IMG/VR virus record: IMGVR_UViG_3300005435_000048
Location: 1 to 25,156 of that record
Source of the DNA: a virus
Length of the DNA stretch: 25,156 nt
Direction: 5' to 3' (one strand)
How positions within the stretch are numbered: the first letter of the stretch is position 1; every line of letters begins with the position of its first letter. The position numbers and the translations under genes were made by a program. Positions 1 to 6,248 of the stretch are shown piece after piece. The notes beneath the pieces were generated by a model. It ran no database searches, was not told where the DNA came from, and saw nothing but the letters and a program-made list of their open reading frames with translations.

Positions 1-42
1 ACGCCCCCTCGTGGGTAAAAGTAAATGAGGGATGCGCTACGT

Positions 43-85
43 CCGGCAAAGCGCCGGAGACGCCGTGAGCGGCGTCCTCGGAACT
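43..85 (-). repeat. Double-hairpin element, copy 1
   Basis: Minus strand: TAG stop, AGTT, CCGAG, stem GACGCCG-CTCA-CGGCGTC, TCTCCGG, CCGGC-GCTTT-GCCGG. The downstream gene would lie beyond the window edge. No U-tract is present. Confidence 0.85.
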
Positions 86-316
86 CTACTCTTCCAGTCT
101 TGATAAAAAATTTACAATGTGGTCACCCAGCAACCGTGCCTCATCGGGGGTGAATTCCAACTCCAACGATTGTCCAGGATCCCCGACCTGTGTAGCCAGT
201 AACGTCAGGGAAATTAACCGCGCTGTTAAAGGGGCGTACATGATTCCGGTTTCGATAACTACGTTGCGGGCTAACGCCAGGTCTACACGTTTCGCCCAGC
301 CTCTTACCGATGCCAT
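86..316 (-). CDS. Hypothetical small protein
   Basis: 76 aa. Contains RVDLALARNVVIETGIMYAP, then QSLELEFTPDEARLLGDHIV. The last part resembles a short helix-strand unit. Its TAG is the first triplet of double-hairpin copy 1. Not recognised. Confidence 0.6.
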   Translation of the reverse strand: MASVRGWAKRVDLALARNVVIETGIMYAPLTARLISLTLLATQVGDPGQSLELEFTPDEARLLGDHIVNFLSRLEE

Positions 317-322
317 TACTGT

Positions 323-709
323 CTAGCTCCTTAGTATCTTGTCGAGGATAGCCAGCAGCCCGAAGGCGAGTTGTTGCTGCGGGGTGGCGCCGCGTGGTGA
401 GGGCTCCGCCGACGGCGCTCGCTTGGCCACCTTGGCCGTCTTCGCGGGGATGGCGTCGAGCGGGAAGTGTTGCTCCGGCCCGACGGGCGTCTTCCTGCGA
501 CGGCGCTTGACCGGTTTCGGCTTTACCGGCGGGCCGGAGCGTATCGTCCAGAGATCGCCCTTCTTTATGACTTTGCCAGCCAGCTTCGACTGATAGAGAG
601 CGTTGTACGCCACTCGCTTATCGATGCCGGTAGCGGTGGCCACGTCGTTGGTCGATTTCGGGCTTTCCGCTAGCGACTCCACGAGTTTACGTCGAATGCC
701 CTTATCCAT
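323..709 (-). CDS. Winged helix-turn-helix-like DNA-binding protein
   Basis: 128 aa. Residues 5-58 (RRKLVESLAESPKSTNDVAT, then ATGIDKRVAYNALYQSKLAG and KVIKKGDLWTI) have the helix-helix-turn-helix-wing order of winged HTH domains. A strongly basic linker (KPKPVKRRRRK) and a Pro/Ala-rich region follow, then a short helix at the end. It is probably a DNA-binding regulator or silencing protein; no specific family is claimed. Confidence 0.6.
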   Translation of the reverse strand: MDKGIRRKLVESLAESPKSTNDVATATGIDKRVAYNALYQSKLAGKVIKKGDLWTIRSGPPVKPKPVKRRRRKTPVGPEQHFPLDAIPAKTAKVAKRAPSAEPSPRGATPQQQLAFGLLAILDKILRS

Positions 710-980
710 GGTTGCCCCCGAGGAACTTAACCGAATTCGACGTGCGTGTGTACTGCCCGAGCAGCCGTCCGGTAAGGATGTTGAAGACTTCCACCGTCGC
801 GCCGACCTTGGCCCAGCGAGCTTCGATCAGCGCGCCCATGTGCGCGCGCTTCGGGTCGGCATAGTAGCGGTACGGGTACGCCTTGCGCGCGTTCGCGTCC
901 CAGAGGCGATAGGGACGGGCGGTGCCGTCCGTCGTCGGCTTCGGGTAGTGCTTGCGGTAGAGAATGTTGACGACGCTCAT
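702..980 (-). CDS. Hypothetical small basic protein
   Basis: 92 aa from an ATG overlapping the previous stop; the longer frame beginning at 1064 is rejected. Aromatic-rich N-terminus (VVNILYRKHYPKPTTDGTAR; PYRLWDANARKAYPYRYY), then GATVEVFNILTGRLLGQYTR, which looks like a beta hairpin. It overlaps the winged-helix gene by 8 nt. Confidence 0.6.
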   Translation of the reverse strand: MSVVNILYRKHYPKPTTDGTARPYRLWDANARKAYPYRYYADPKRAHMGALIEARWAKVGATVEVFNILTGRLLGQYTRTSNSVKFLGGNHG

Positions 981-1219
981 CCCTGCACCCCTTTCTTCAA
1001 CGATGCGTTGCGGTGCTTCGAGCAGCCGGGCATGTGTCCGAATGCTGAGCCGCACTCGCTGCACTCTTCATACTCGGTTGCGATCGCTCCGCTCAACTTC
1101 TCGCAACGCATCGTTGCGTCGGCTACGTCGCGACCGTCGTACACGATCACTTCCCGCCCTTCTTCGTCAGTGAACAGCACCGCGCTGCCCTCGACGTAGA
1201 ACTTTCCACACGCACTCAT
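977..1219 (-). CDS. Hypothetical small Zn-finger-like protein
   Basis: 80 aa from the ATG after leader copy 1. N-terminal MSACGKFYVEGSAVLFTDEE, later CEKLSGAIATEYEECSECGS and HMPGCSKHRN: three or four Cys plus His in C-x2-C...C-x2-H spacing, likely one zinc site. Function unknown. The stop overlaps the next ATG (ATGA). Confidence 0.65.
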   Translation of the reverse strand: MSACGKFYVEGSAVLFTDEEGREVIVYDGRDVADATMRCEKLSGAIATEYEECSECGSAFGHMPGCSKHRNASLKKGVQG

Positions 1220-1222
1220 TAG

Positions 1223-1240
1223 TAGTCTCCGTATGAGAAG
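1223..1240 (-). promoter_or_regulatory. 18-nt leader motif, copy 1
   Basis: CTTCTCATACGGAGACTA, minus strand, 3 nt before the ATG at 1219. Confidence 0.8.
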
Positions 1241-1250
1241 AGTTAAAATC

Positions 1251-1298
1251 CCGGCAAAGCGCCGGAGACGTGGTCCTTTCGTCCACGTCCTCGGTACT
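1251..1298 (-). repeat. Double-hairpin element, copy 2
   Basis: Minus strand: TAG stop, AGTA, CCGAG, stem GACGTGG, 9-nt loop, CCACGTC, TCTCCGG, then CCGGC-GCTTT-GCCGG. Leader motif copy 1 begins about 10 nt later. Confidence 0.85.
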
Positions 1299-1532
1299 CT
1301 ACTTGCCCCCATAGCAAGCGTCCCACCCGTGCTGCAGCAATCGCTCCGCTTCCGGACGCGGTACGTCAACCTCCTCCGCACTAGCGCGCTCCGGATCGAT
1401 CCGGGGTAGCCCGAGCTTGGCCGCTCGGCGCGCTAGCCGGCGAATGCGCTCCGACGCTCCCGTGTACCGGGCTAGATGGAGGCGTACCGGCCGGCCGTCC
1501 ACCGCGAGCAGCGTCACGCGTAACAGCTTCAC
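1299..1532 (-). CDS. Hypothetical basic small protein
   Basis: 77 aa, with many Arg residues (RLHLARYTGASERIRRLARR) and a terminal EAERLLQHGWDACYGGK. Its TAG is the first triplet of double-hairpin copy 2, as in two other genes here. Confidence 0.6.
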   Translation of the reverse strand: MKLLRVTLLAVDGRPVRLHLARYTGASERIRRLARRAAKLGLPRIDPERASAEEVDVPRPEAERLLQHGWDACYGGK

Positions 1533-1738
1533 CGCCGCACCTGTCCGGAACCGGTCGGCACCACGGGGTAATCGAAGGTCGTTACGTGCTCCAGCGACCC
1601 CTTGGCTGCTGCTTGGAATAGCGGGTCGGCGGGGTCATAGCCACCGGCCCAACCGCGCACCGCGTCAACGACGTACTCGGCCCAGTCGGCGTTGGTAACA
1701 TCCGGCACCGCCGGTAGGCTAATCACCAGCATTGGCAT
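1529..1738 (-). CDS. Hypothetical small protein
   Basis: 69 aa. Starts MPMLVISLPAVPDVTNADWA and continues with EYVVDAVRGWAGGYDPADPL. Not recognised. It overlaps the preceding gene by 20 nt and the following by 4 nt (ATGA), which favours translation. Confidence 0.6.
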   Translation of the reverse strand: MPMLVISLPAVPDVTNADWAEYVVDAVRGWAGGYDPADPLFQAAAKGSLEHVTTFDYPVVPTGSGQVRR

Positions 1739-2048
1739 CGTCTTGCCCCTTCCGTATTGGGTGGCCTTCCGCGTCGTACCGCGTCGGGTCGGCCGCTGGA
1801 ACGTTCCAGCCGAACATGCTGCCCGCGACCATCGCCTCGCGCTGCGCGGGTGTTACCCCCAACGTGCCATTGAGGCGATCGACGACCCCCGGCGTCGCCG
1901 CGAGCAGCAAGGACTCGTCGTCTTGTAATTCGTGATAAACAGCTTCACCACGCCTGATCAAGATCAGGCGCTTCGTGACGTCGTTCATCGCATAACACAT
2001 CTTCGGCAACCCGTCAGCGACGGGCCGCGTCCTATCTTCCCTGGACAT
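1719..2048 (-). CDS. Hypothetical protein
   Basis: 109 aa, Shine-Dalgarno GGGAGAG before the ATG. Contains NDVTKRLILIRRGEAVYHEL, then DDESLLLAATPGVVDRLNGT and a helix with TPAQREAMVAGSMF. Not recognised. It overlaps the next gene by 20 nt. Confidence 0.6.
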   Translation of the reverse strand: MSREDRTRPVADGLPKMCYAMNDVTKRLILIRRGEAVYHELQDDESLLLAATPGVVDRLNGTLGVTPAQREAMVAGSMFGWNVPAADPTRYDAEGHPIRKGQDDANAGD

Positions 2049-2069
2049 GATGCTCTCCCGTTACTTCTC

Positions 2070-2119
2070 CCGGCAAAAGCGCCGGAGATAGCGCGCAGTA
2101 CTCGGCGCGCTATCCTCGG
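2070..2119 (-). repeat. Double-hairpin element, copy 3
   Basis: Minus strand CCGAG, stem GATAGCGCGC, loop CGAGTACT, GCGCGCTATC, then TCTCCGG and the constant hairpin with one extra T in its loop. The variable stem is 10 bp, longest of the four. It lies before the 109-aa gene, which has GGGAGAG rather than the leader motif. Confidence 0.85.
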
Positions 2120-2219
2120 GGCTTTAATACCCGACGTTACATGTTGTCCTCCGTTGGTAAAGTGTCGACGGGCTCAAGCCCCCGTCGTGGCATCGTCTAT
2201 TCGTCAGGTCGTCAGGTCT

Positions 2220-2543
2220 TCATGTGTCATCCAGCCAAGTCAATAGGAACGCTAGAAAGACTTCGCGCTTCCGTTGCCCGGTCGCCGTACACGGCCAGTA
2301 GTCGAAGCCGTCGGGCACGCCACCGAGCGCATTCAGCATCCGTGGGACGAGCTGGTACATGTCCTTTCCAGGGTGTGCCAGGTTAAAGCGGTAACAGAGG
2401 CCGAAGCGTGTCTCATCGCCCCACTTATCTTTCACGTCGATCGCGTCCACCACGTCGTCGTAGGTAAGAAGCTCGCGCACCGCGTCGAGCGGATCCGCGT
2501 ACGTCTTCGGTGGTGGCAGGGGTTTAACGTCGCTTAATCGCAT
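2220..2543 (-). CDS. Hypothetical protein
   Basis: 107 aa. Begins MRLSDVKPLPPPKTYADPLD, with later GDETRFGLCYRFNLAHPGKD and a terminal helix with REVFLAFLLTWLDDT. Not recognised. After its stop come about 100 nt with a GACGGG/CCCGTC hairpin (2168-2187) and a possible 18-codon frame (2193-2137) that has no Shine-Dalgarno. Confidence 0.6.
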   Translation of the reverse strand: MRLSDVKPLPPPKTYADPLDAVRELLTYDDVVDAIDVKDKWGDETRFGLCYRFNLAHPGKDMYQLVPRMLNALGGVPDGFDYWPCTATGQRKREVFLAFLLTWLDDT

Positions 2544-2555
2544 GTCGGTCTCCCG

Positions 2556-2735
2556 TCAGTGGACCGTCGCCTTCGGGTCCGTCCATTCCAGGAACTCCAC
2601 GAAGCCGTCGCGGTCGATTAACCGCTCAGCGTAAAGTCCGCGTGCTTCCGGGGTCTTGAAGTACTTCTCGCGGGTAAGCAACCCCGCGCTGCTGCGCTTG
2701 CCGAACTCGCGCCACCTTAACCCGTACTCCAACAT
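2556..2735 (-). CDS. Hypothetical small protein (59 aa)
   Basis: Reads MLEYGLRWREFGKRSSAGLL, TREKYFKTPEARGLYAERLI, DRDGFVEFLEWTDPKATVH. The ATG is preceded by AAGGAGA at 7 nt, and codon third positions are GC-rich like the neighbours. The stop is 13 nt before the next ATG. Function unknown, but the Shine-Dalgarno and the fit in the gap make it a convincing gene. Confidence 0.65.
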   Translation of the reverse strand: MLEYGLRWREFGKRSSAGLLTREKYFKTPEARGLYAERLIDRDGFVEFLEWTDPKATVH

Positions 2736-2749
2736 CGGTATTCTCCTTG

Positions 2750-2971
2750 TTAGTGGGATTTCGCCCGCTCGTACTTGTCGGGCAACTCTACGTCGTCGCG
2801 CTCCAACCTATTCATCAAGTCCAATGTACCGACCGCCCAGCACTCGGCCTCTATGTAGCAATCTTCGCAGCCGATCGTCAGCACGTGCCGCACCCCTTCA
2901 GCATCGCGGTAGATGACCGCGAGCCACTCCTGACGGCGCCGGCTGAATAGGATTCGCGCGTTGCGATTCAT
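2750..2971 (-). CDS. Hypothetical small protein
   Basis: 73 aa from the ATG after leader copy 2; the in-frame upstream ATG would read through the leader. Contains RILFSRRRQEWLAVIYRDAE, then LTIGCEDCYIEAECW with three Cys. Not recognised. Confidence 0.65.
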   Translation of the reverse strand: MNRNARILFSRRRQEWLAVIYRDAEGVRHVLTIGCEDCYIEAECWAVGTLDLMNRLERDDVELPDKYERAKSH

Positions 2972-2974
2972 TAC

Positions 2975-2992
2975 AATCTCCGTATGAGAAGG
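2975..2992 (-). promoter_or_regulatory. 18-nt leader motif, copy 2 (two changes)
   Basis: CCTTCTCATACGGAGATT on the minus strand, before the ATG at 2971. Upstream are an ATGCG.CG/CG.CGCAT imperfect stem and a GGTGC-GATT-GCACC hairpin, a diverged double hairpin. Confidence 0.7.
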
Positions 2993-3049
2993 TTGCAGGT
3001 GCAATCGCACCACCATGCGGCGCTCGTTAGAACGTCGCATAGGAGCTGA

Positions 3050-3361
3050 CTACTTGCTTGTCGTTCCAAGTTCCATGTTGCCTATCTGCACTAAATCACC
3101 ACCGCCGGTGGATACGACCGACGAAACGTACTTGTGAAACTCGATCTCAGTCATGACGCTGTCGGCTACTGAGTTAGCCAACATCGCTACTGACCGCGCT
3201 CGCGCTGGATTCGATTCGCCACGTCGAAGCGCATCCATTTCGTCGAATAGGGCATCGCGCAACCCTTTAGCGGTGCGTGTCATGGGTTGCGGCAACCGCG
3301 TCGCGTTCCCGGCAACCCTCTTTCCGGGTACCATCGATAGGTCTGCTTTCGATCTTGACAT
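3050..3361 (-). CDS. Hypothetical protein
   Basis: 103 aa with a good Shine-Dalgarno (AAGGAGA, 9 nt before the ATG). Helical middle GLRDALFDEMDALRRGESNP, then ARSVAMLANSVADSVMTEIE. The arrangement of a helix pair around a conserved N-P/A-R-A-R resembles small phage proteins of unknown function. No family claimed. Confidence 0.6.
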   Translation of the reverse strand: MSRSKADLSMVPGKRVAGNATRLPQPMTRTAKGLRDALFDEMDALRRGESNPARARSVAMLANSVADSVMTEIEFHKYVSSVVSTGGGDLVQIGNMELGTTSK

Positions 3362-3980
3362 TTGCTAATCTCCTTAGTTCAGACGACGCTGACATAATTT
3401 CAGCGACGACGCGAGCGCCACGCGTACCGCTGATCCTAGCCACTGCTCTTTTAACTTTCAACGGCCATTGCTTCATTACTTCCTGGCATCCGGTAGCCCG
3501 CTCGCTGGGGCAGACACTATCGATCAATGCGATGGGAACGAACGACTCGGCATACCCAAGTAAGCCTCCGCACACGCAGCAGAAATACTGCCCAACGTAA
3601 GTACGTGGTGGCGGAGTGGGGTCTGTTACATAGTACATGAAATAAGTGCTGTCGCGAACTACGGGTTTACCTCCGGGGGAGTAGGGGAGTTTCACGTCTA
3701 GTCGGCGTTCTATGGCGCGAGCAACGCCCGAAGCTCCGTGATAGCACCAGCGCTCTACCCACTTCTGGGCGATTCCCCCGACTGTCACTTCATCACCCCA
3801 CGTACCGTGCATCGCTAGCGTTCGGTACGCGGCCCATATACAGGCATCGGCTACCGTTGGGAAAACGCGCCCGTGCACGATTTTCGTAGGATAGCCACTG
3901 TGCGCTTGGAGGCGTATCTCCATTCGGTCTCGCCAGACGAAGTATATTGGGGCAAAGTACGTCTCGGGTTGTACTATCAC
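3267..3980 (-). CDS. Hypothetical protein with Zn-type cysteines; long overlap with the next gene
   Basis: 237 aa from a GTG overlapping the preceding TGA. Contains TYFAPIYFVWRDRMEIRLQA, VFPTVADACIWAAYRTLAMH, and a FCCVCGG with a later VCPSERATGC that might bind zinc. The last 31 codons overlap the next gene and its Shine-Dalgarno by 95 nt, much more than any other pair here. So the C-terminus may be an undetected frameshift or a lost stop. Not recognised. Confidence 0.55.
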   Translation of the reverse strand: MIVQPETYFAPIYFVWRDRMEIRLQAHSGYPTKIVHGRVFPTVADACIWAAYRTLAMHGTWGDEVTVGGIAQKWVERWCYHGASGVARAIERRLDVKLPYSPGGKPVVRDSTYFMYYVTDPTPPPRTYVGQYFCCVCGGLLGYAESFVPIALIDSVCPSERATGCQEVMKQWPLKVKRAVARISGTRGARVVAEIMSASSELRRLANVKIESRPIDGTRKEGCRERDAVAATHDTHR

Positions 3981-4729
3981 GCCATCCTCCCTTCGCACTC
4001 CGGCCCGTAGCCCGAAGCGACCGAGGACGGCACCGTCAGCTTGCGCCCGCACCGACCGCACCGGCCTTCGTGCCACACCTCGCACTTCGCCAGTTCGGCG
4101 TCGTTCTTCGGAGCCAGCGCCGTGCGCAGGAACCAGACGAGCGCCTTGACGGACGGTGCCTGCACGCTTATGCGCGACTTAGCTGAGTGCCGGTAAACCT
4201 GCGCACCGTCGGGCCAGCGTCCGTCCTCGGGCCACATCGTTCCGACGAACGTGAAGTCCTCATTGTTGTCCGGTCCGGTCATCACCTTACAGAACGTCGG
4301 GGCGACCGGGCGCTCCGAGGTAGGTGTCCAGTCCTTCGGCCGCTGAAATTGATACGTGAACCGCGTACCGGTGGACCGCGACACGACCGTGACCGCGGCG
4401 TTGCCAGCGCGCACGAACTCCAGGATGCGCTCACGTCCGGCGAGCTGGCCGTTGAGTACTTCGGGCGTAAGCTGCAAAGCAGTGCGGGGCTGCGGTGCTT
4501 GTAGGTGCGCGCTGCAGCCGTGTAACGACTGGTAGCGCGACGTGTCCCGCGACGGCCGCGCGGCGTAGTACTTAGCATCATCGGTCGGGAGGCCCGCTTC
4601 GCGCCGGAAGAGGACGTCAAGATCGGATGCTGGCACGTCGGGCTTAATCGATTCCGCTGCCCGCGCGTTGTTGTAGAAGTCGTTCGCGTCGGTTTTCTGC
4701 TGATCTGTAGGTTTGCATCTTCGTACCAC
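3977..4729 (-). CDS. DUF6011-type protein with C-terminal Zn motif
   Basis: 250 aa. The last 40 residues read CEVWHEGRCGRCGRKLTVP, SSVASGYGPECEG, the DUF6011 zinc finger (C-G-R-C-G-R-x-L...S...G.GP.C). The middle (RFTYQFQRPKD; PTFCKVMTGPDNNEDFTFVG, then TMWPEDGRW) is a beta-rich domain often found with it. The family is common in phages and has no assigned activity. The TGA overlaps the next GTG (GTGA). Confidence 0.75.
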   Translation of the reverse strand: MVRRCKPTDQQKTDANDFYNNARAAESIKPDVPASDLDVLFRREAGLPTDDAKYYAARPSRDTSRYQSLHGCSAHLQAPQPRTALQLTPEVLNGQLAGRERILEFVRAGNAAVTVVSRSTGTRFTYQFQRPKDWTPTSERPVAPTFCKVMTGPDNNEDFTFVGTMWPEDGRWPDGAQVYRHSAKSRISVQAPSVKALVWFLRTALAPKNDAELAKCEVWHEGRCGRCGRKLTVPSSVASGYGPECEGRMA

Positions 4730-4731
4730 GA

Positions 4732-4749
4732 TAGTCTCCGTATGAGAAG
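4732..4749 (-). promoter_or_regulatory. 18-nt leader motif, copy 3
   Basis: CTTCTCATACGGAGACTA, minus strand, 2-3 nt before the start codon at 4729. Confidence 0.8.
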
Positions 4750-4795
4750 GTGCTGCAAGAGCGCAGCGGTCAGCGCACCGGGGTGAATGCGTTGA

Positions 4796-4814
4796 CCGAC
4801 GCGCTCGGCGTCGG
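4796..4814 (-). repeat. 7-bp hairpin in intergenic gap
   Basis: Minus strand CCGACGC-CGAGC-GCGTCGG, perfect 7-bp stem, about 45 nt before leader motif copy 3. It is a diverged counterpart of the double-hairpin elements. No U-tract follows. Confidence 0.55.
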
Positions 4815-4825
4815 ATTACTTACAT

Positions 4826-5098
4826 CTACTCCTCGACGTGTACGCCCTTGGCGTCGCTTACAAGCTCGCCCGGCGTCCAGGTCCAGCCCGCGCGCAGCGC
4901 GTACTGGAACGCTTCCTTCTTGTCGAATACGCGTGCCTTGCGCTGGTCAATAGTCGATGGCACTTCGTTCTCCACCATTCGCTTGTCGCTATCGTCGCGG
5001 TCCATGAACGTCGTTGCGTATTCCCGCGTCGCCGTGTTGCCCTTGTCGTCGCGCGATATGACGCGATAGACGACGTACATCTGTGAACGTTGTGTCAT
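4826..5098 (-). CDS. Hypothetical small protein
   Basis: 90 aa. MTQRSQMYVVYRVISRDDKG, then a charged middle and FQYALRAGWTWTPGELVSD near the end. Not recognised; possibly a mixed alpha/beta single domain. The start is fixed by the leader motif. Confidence 0.65.
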   Translation of the reverse strand: MTQRSQMYVVYRVISRDDKGNTATREYATTFMDRDDSDKRMVENEVPSTIDQRKARVFDKKEAFQYALRAGWTWTPGELVSDAKGVHVEE

Positions 5099-5102
5099 TG
5101 TT

Positions 5103-5120
5103 TAGTCTCCGTATGAGAAG
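5103..5120 (-). promoter_or_regulatory. 18-nt leader motif, copy 4
   Basis: CTTCTCATACGGAGACTA, minus strand, 4 nt before the ATG at 5098, immediately after double-hairpin copy 4. Confidence 0.8.
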
Positions 5121-5122
5121 GG

Positions 5123-5165
5123 CCGGCAAAGCGCCGGAGACGCGGTGTGCCGCGTCCTCGGAACT
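5123..5165 (-). repeat. Double-hairpin element, copy 4
   Basis: Minus strand: TAG stop, AGTT, CCGAG, then stem GACGCGG-CACA-CCGCGTC, TCTCCGG and the constant hairpin CCGGC-GCTTT-GCCGG. Leader motif copy 4 follows at once. Flanks match copies 1 and 2 while the variable stem keeps pairing with different bases. Confidence 0.85.
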
Positions 5166-5699
5166 CTAAACGGGGGTCAGCGTCTTCAGCTTCCATGCCG
5201 TGCGGCGAGCGCGCAGCCACTTGATGTACTGCAGGGTCTTCTCCGCGTCGTGAGCGAACGCCTCGGCGCGCCTAGCGTTCAACGCAACTACTATGTCGCC
5301 CCCACCGTAAGTCCGTTCGACATGACGCTTACCGTTATTCGCCGTCCAGACGACCGTACCGTGCTCGATGGTTACTTCACTCAGCGGAAGCCGGTGCCAT
5401 ACCCCTGATGAGTGCCTAACCCCAAACGTGGCGGGGATGTATTCGCGCACCCACACCGCGTCGCGCAGCGACCGTGCTTCGGTCGCCTGCGCGCGTTGCT
5501 CGATCAGCCGCGCTTCCTGCAAGACCGCCTGCACTTCCAGCAAGTCGCGAGAAAGTTCGTACGGCGCGTGCCCCGAGCCGGGGCAGACGCCCTGAAACGT
5601 ATTCCACTGGACTGCGTAGCCGTGCTTCGCTAGCACGCTGTTGGGAAGTCGTTGCTTACGACCGCAAAGTTGACACTCGCCGTAGTGGGTAGCTTTCAT
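5166..5699 (-). CDS. Zn-finger phage protein of unknown function
   Basis: 177 aa from the ATG after leader copy 5. The first 50 residues contain GECQLCGRKQRLPNSVLAKH, GYAV, then FQGVCPGSGHAPYELSRD, a pattern widespread in phage proteins that read C-x2-C-G-R...L..HGY......G.C.GS....E.S. A coiled-coil segment follows (LLEVQAVLQEARLIEQRAQA). The C-terminal 80 residues are mixed. Function unknown. Its TAG is the first triplet of repeated hairpin element copy 4. Confidence 0.75.
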   Translation of the reverse strand: MKATHYGECQLCGRKQRLPNSVLAKHGYAVQWNTFQGVCPGSGHAPYELSRDLLEVQAVLQEARLIEQRAQATEARSLRDAVWVREYIPATFGVRHSSGVWHRLPLSEVTIEHGTVVWTANNGKRHVERTYGGGDIVVALNARRAEAFAHDAEKTLQYIKWLRARRTAWKLKTLTPV

Positions 5700-5703
5700 T
5701 TCG

Positions 5704-5721
5704 TAGTCTCCGTATGAGAAG
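5704..5721 (-). promoter_or_regulatory. 18-nt leader motif, copy 5
   Basis: CTTCTCATACGGAGACTA, minus strand, 4 nt before the ATG at 5699. This is the one copy with no hairpin in front, because the preceding gene ends almost on it. Confidence 0.8.
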
Positions 5722-5724
5722 GGT

Positions 5725-5967
5725 TTACCGCATCGCGGCGCGGTACCAACGACGTACGTCGCTGGGTAGTTCAGTTCCTCGGTAATACCACGGCTCAGCG
5801 TTGTATACTTCACCACACGGCACAACGAACGTCTTGCCATGGTCGTAGTAGATATCCAGCGTCGTAGCTCCAACGTCGCTAGTCAATCCCGTATTTACCG
5901 TGACGTCGGGAGCACGGCCGGGTACGCGGTGCGTCGTGGTCAGCTTGGGTTCGGGGCGCTTAGCCAT
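5725..5967 (-). CDS. Hypothetical small protein
   Basis: 80 aa. Basic, proline-containing N-terminus (AKRPEPKLTTTHRVPGRAP), then a beta-type stretch ending FVVPCGEVYN and RWYRAAMR. Not recognised. It starts right after the 68-aa gene and ends 3 nt before leader motif copy 5, so no hairpin separates it from the next gene. Confidence 0.6.
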   Translation of the reverse strand: MAKRPEPKLTTTHRVPGRAPDVTVNTGLTSDVGATTLDIYYDHGKTFVVPCGEVYNAEPWYYRGTELPSDVRRWYRAAMR

Positions 5968-5968
5968 G

Positions 5969-6175
5969 TTACACCAACTTCAGGTCGCGAGCGTACTCGA
6001 ACGCGCTGCGGTGATAATCCCGCGGGTCCAGGAAGCCGTCATCGATCGCTTCGCTGACGTCGTCGTCCCACCACTCGATCAGCGTGTTACCGTCGAGGTC
6101 GTTAAGGCAGACGTGCGCGCGGTCGCGCTCGAACCACGTTTGCAGCGTCGTGTCTTGCATCGTGTACAGGGCCAT
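5969..6175 (-). CDS. Hypothetical acidic small protein
   Basis: 68 aa from the ATG at 6175 placed directly after leader motif copy 6. The longer upstream frame is rejected because it would run through that motif. Contains TTLQTWFERDRAHVCLNDLD, then TLIEWWDDDVSEAIDDGFLD. Not recognised; an acidic accessory protein. The next gene starts 1-2 nt after its stop. Confidence 0.7.
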   Translation of the reverse strand: MALYTMQDTTLQTWFERDRAHVCLNDLDGNTLIEWWDDDVSEAIDDGFLDPRDYHRSAFEYARDLKLV

Positions 6176-6177
6176 CG

Positions 6178-6195
6178 TAGTCTCCGTATGAGAAG
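6178..6195 (-). promoter_or_regulatory. 18-nt leader motif, copy 6
   Basis: CTTCTCATACGGAGACTA on the minus strand, ending 2 nt before the ATG of the 68-aa gene. It contains the Shine-Dalgarno CGGAGA, but the CTTCTCATA part is conserved well beyond ribosome-binding needs. Confidence 0.8.
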
Positions 6196-6221
6196 GGTTA
6201 CATCGAGCCCAGATGGACTCA

Positions 6222-6246
6222 GACACGGTGCTCATAACACCGTGTC
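6222..6246 (-). repeat. 9-bp perfect hairpin before a leader motif
   Basis: Minus strand GACACGGTG, loop TTATGAG, CACCGTGTC: a perfect 9-bp stem. No U-tract follows, so it is not a standard terminator. It lies 27 nt before the leader motif of the 68-aa gene and occupies the place of the double hairpins found before other leader motifs. Confidence 0.6.
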
Positions 6247-6248
6247 GG

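Noticed and set aside
43-85. Rho-independent terminators at the double-hairpin elements
   Set aside because: None of the four copies is followed by a U-tract, and in three of them the next gene's leader follows closely.
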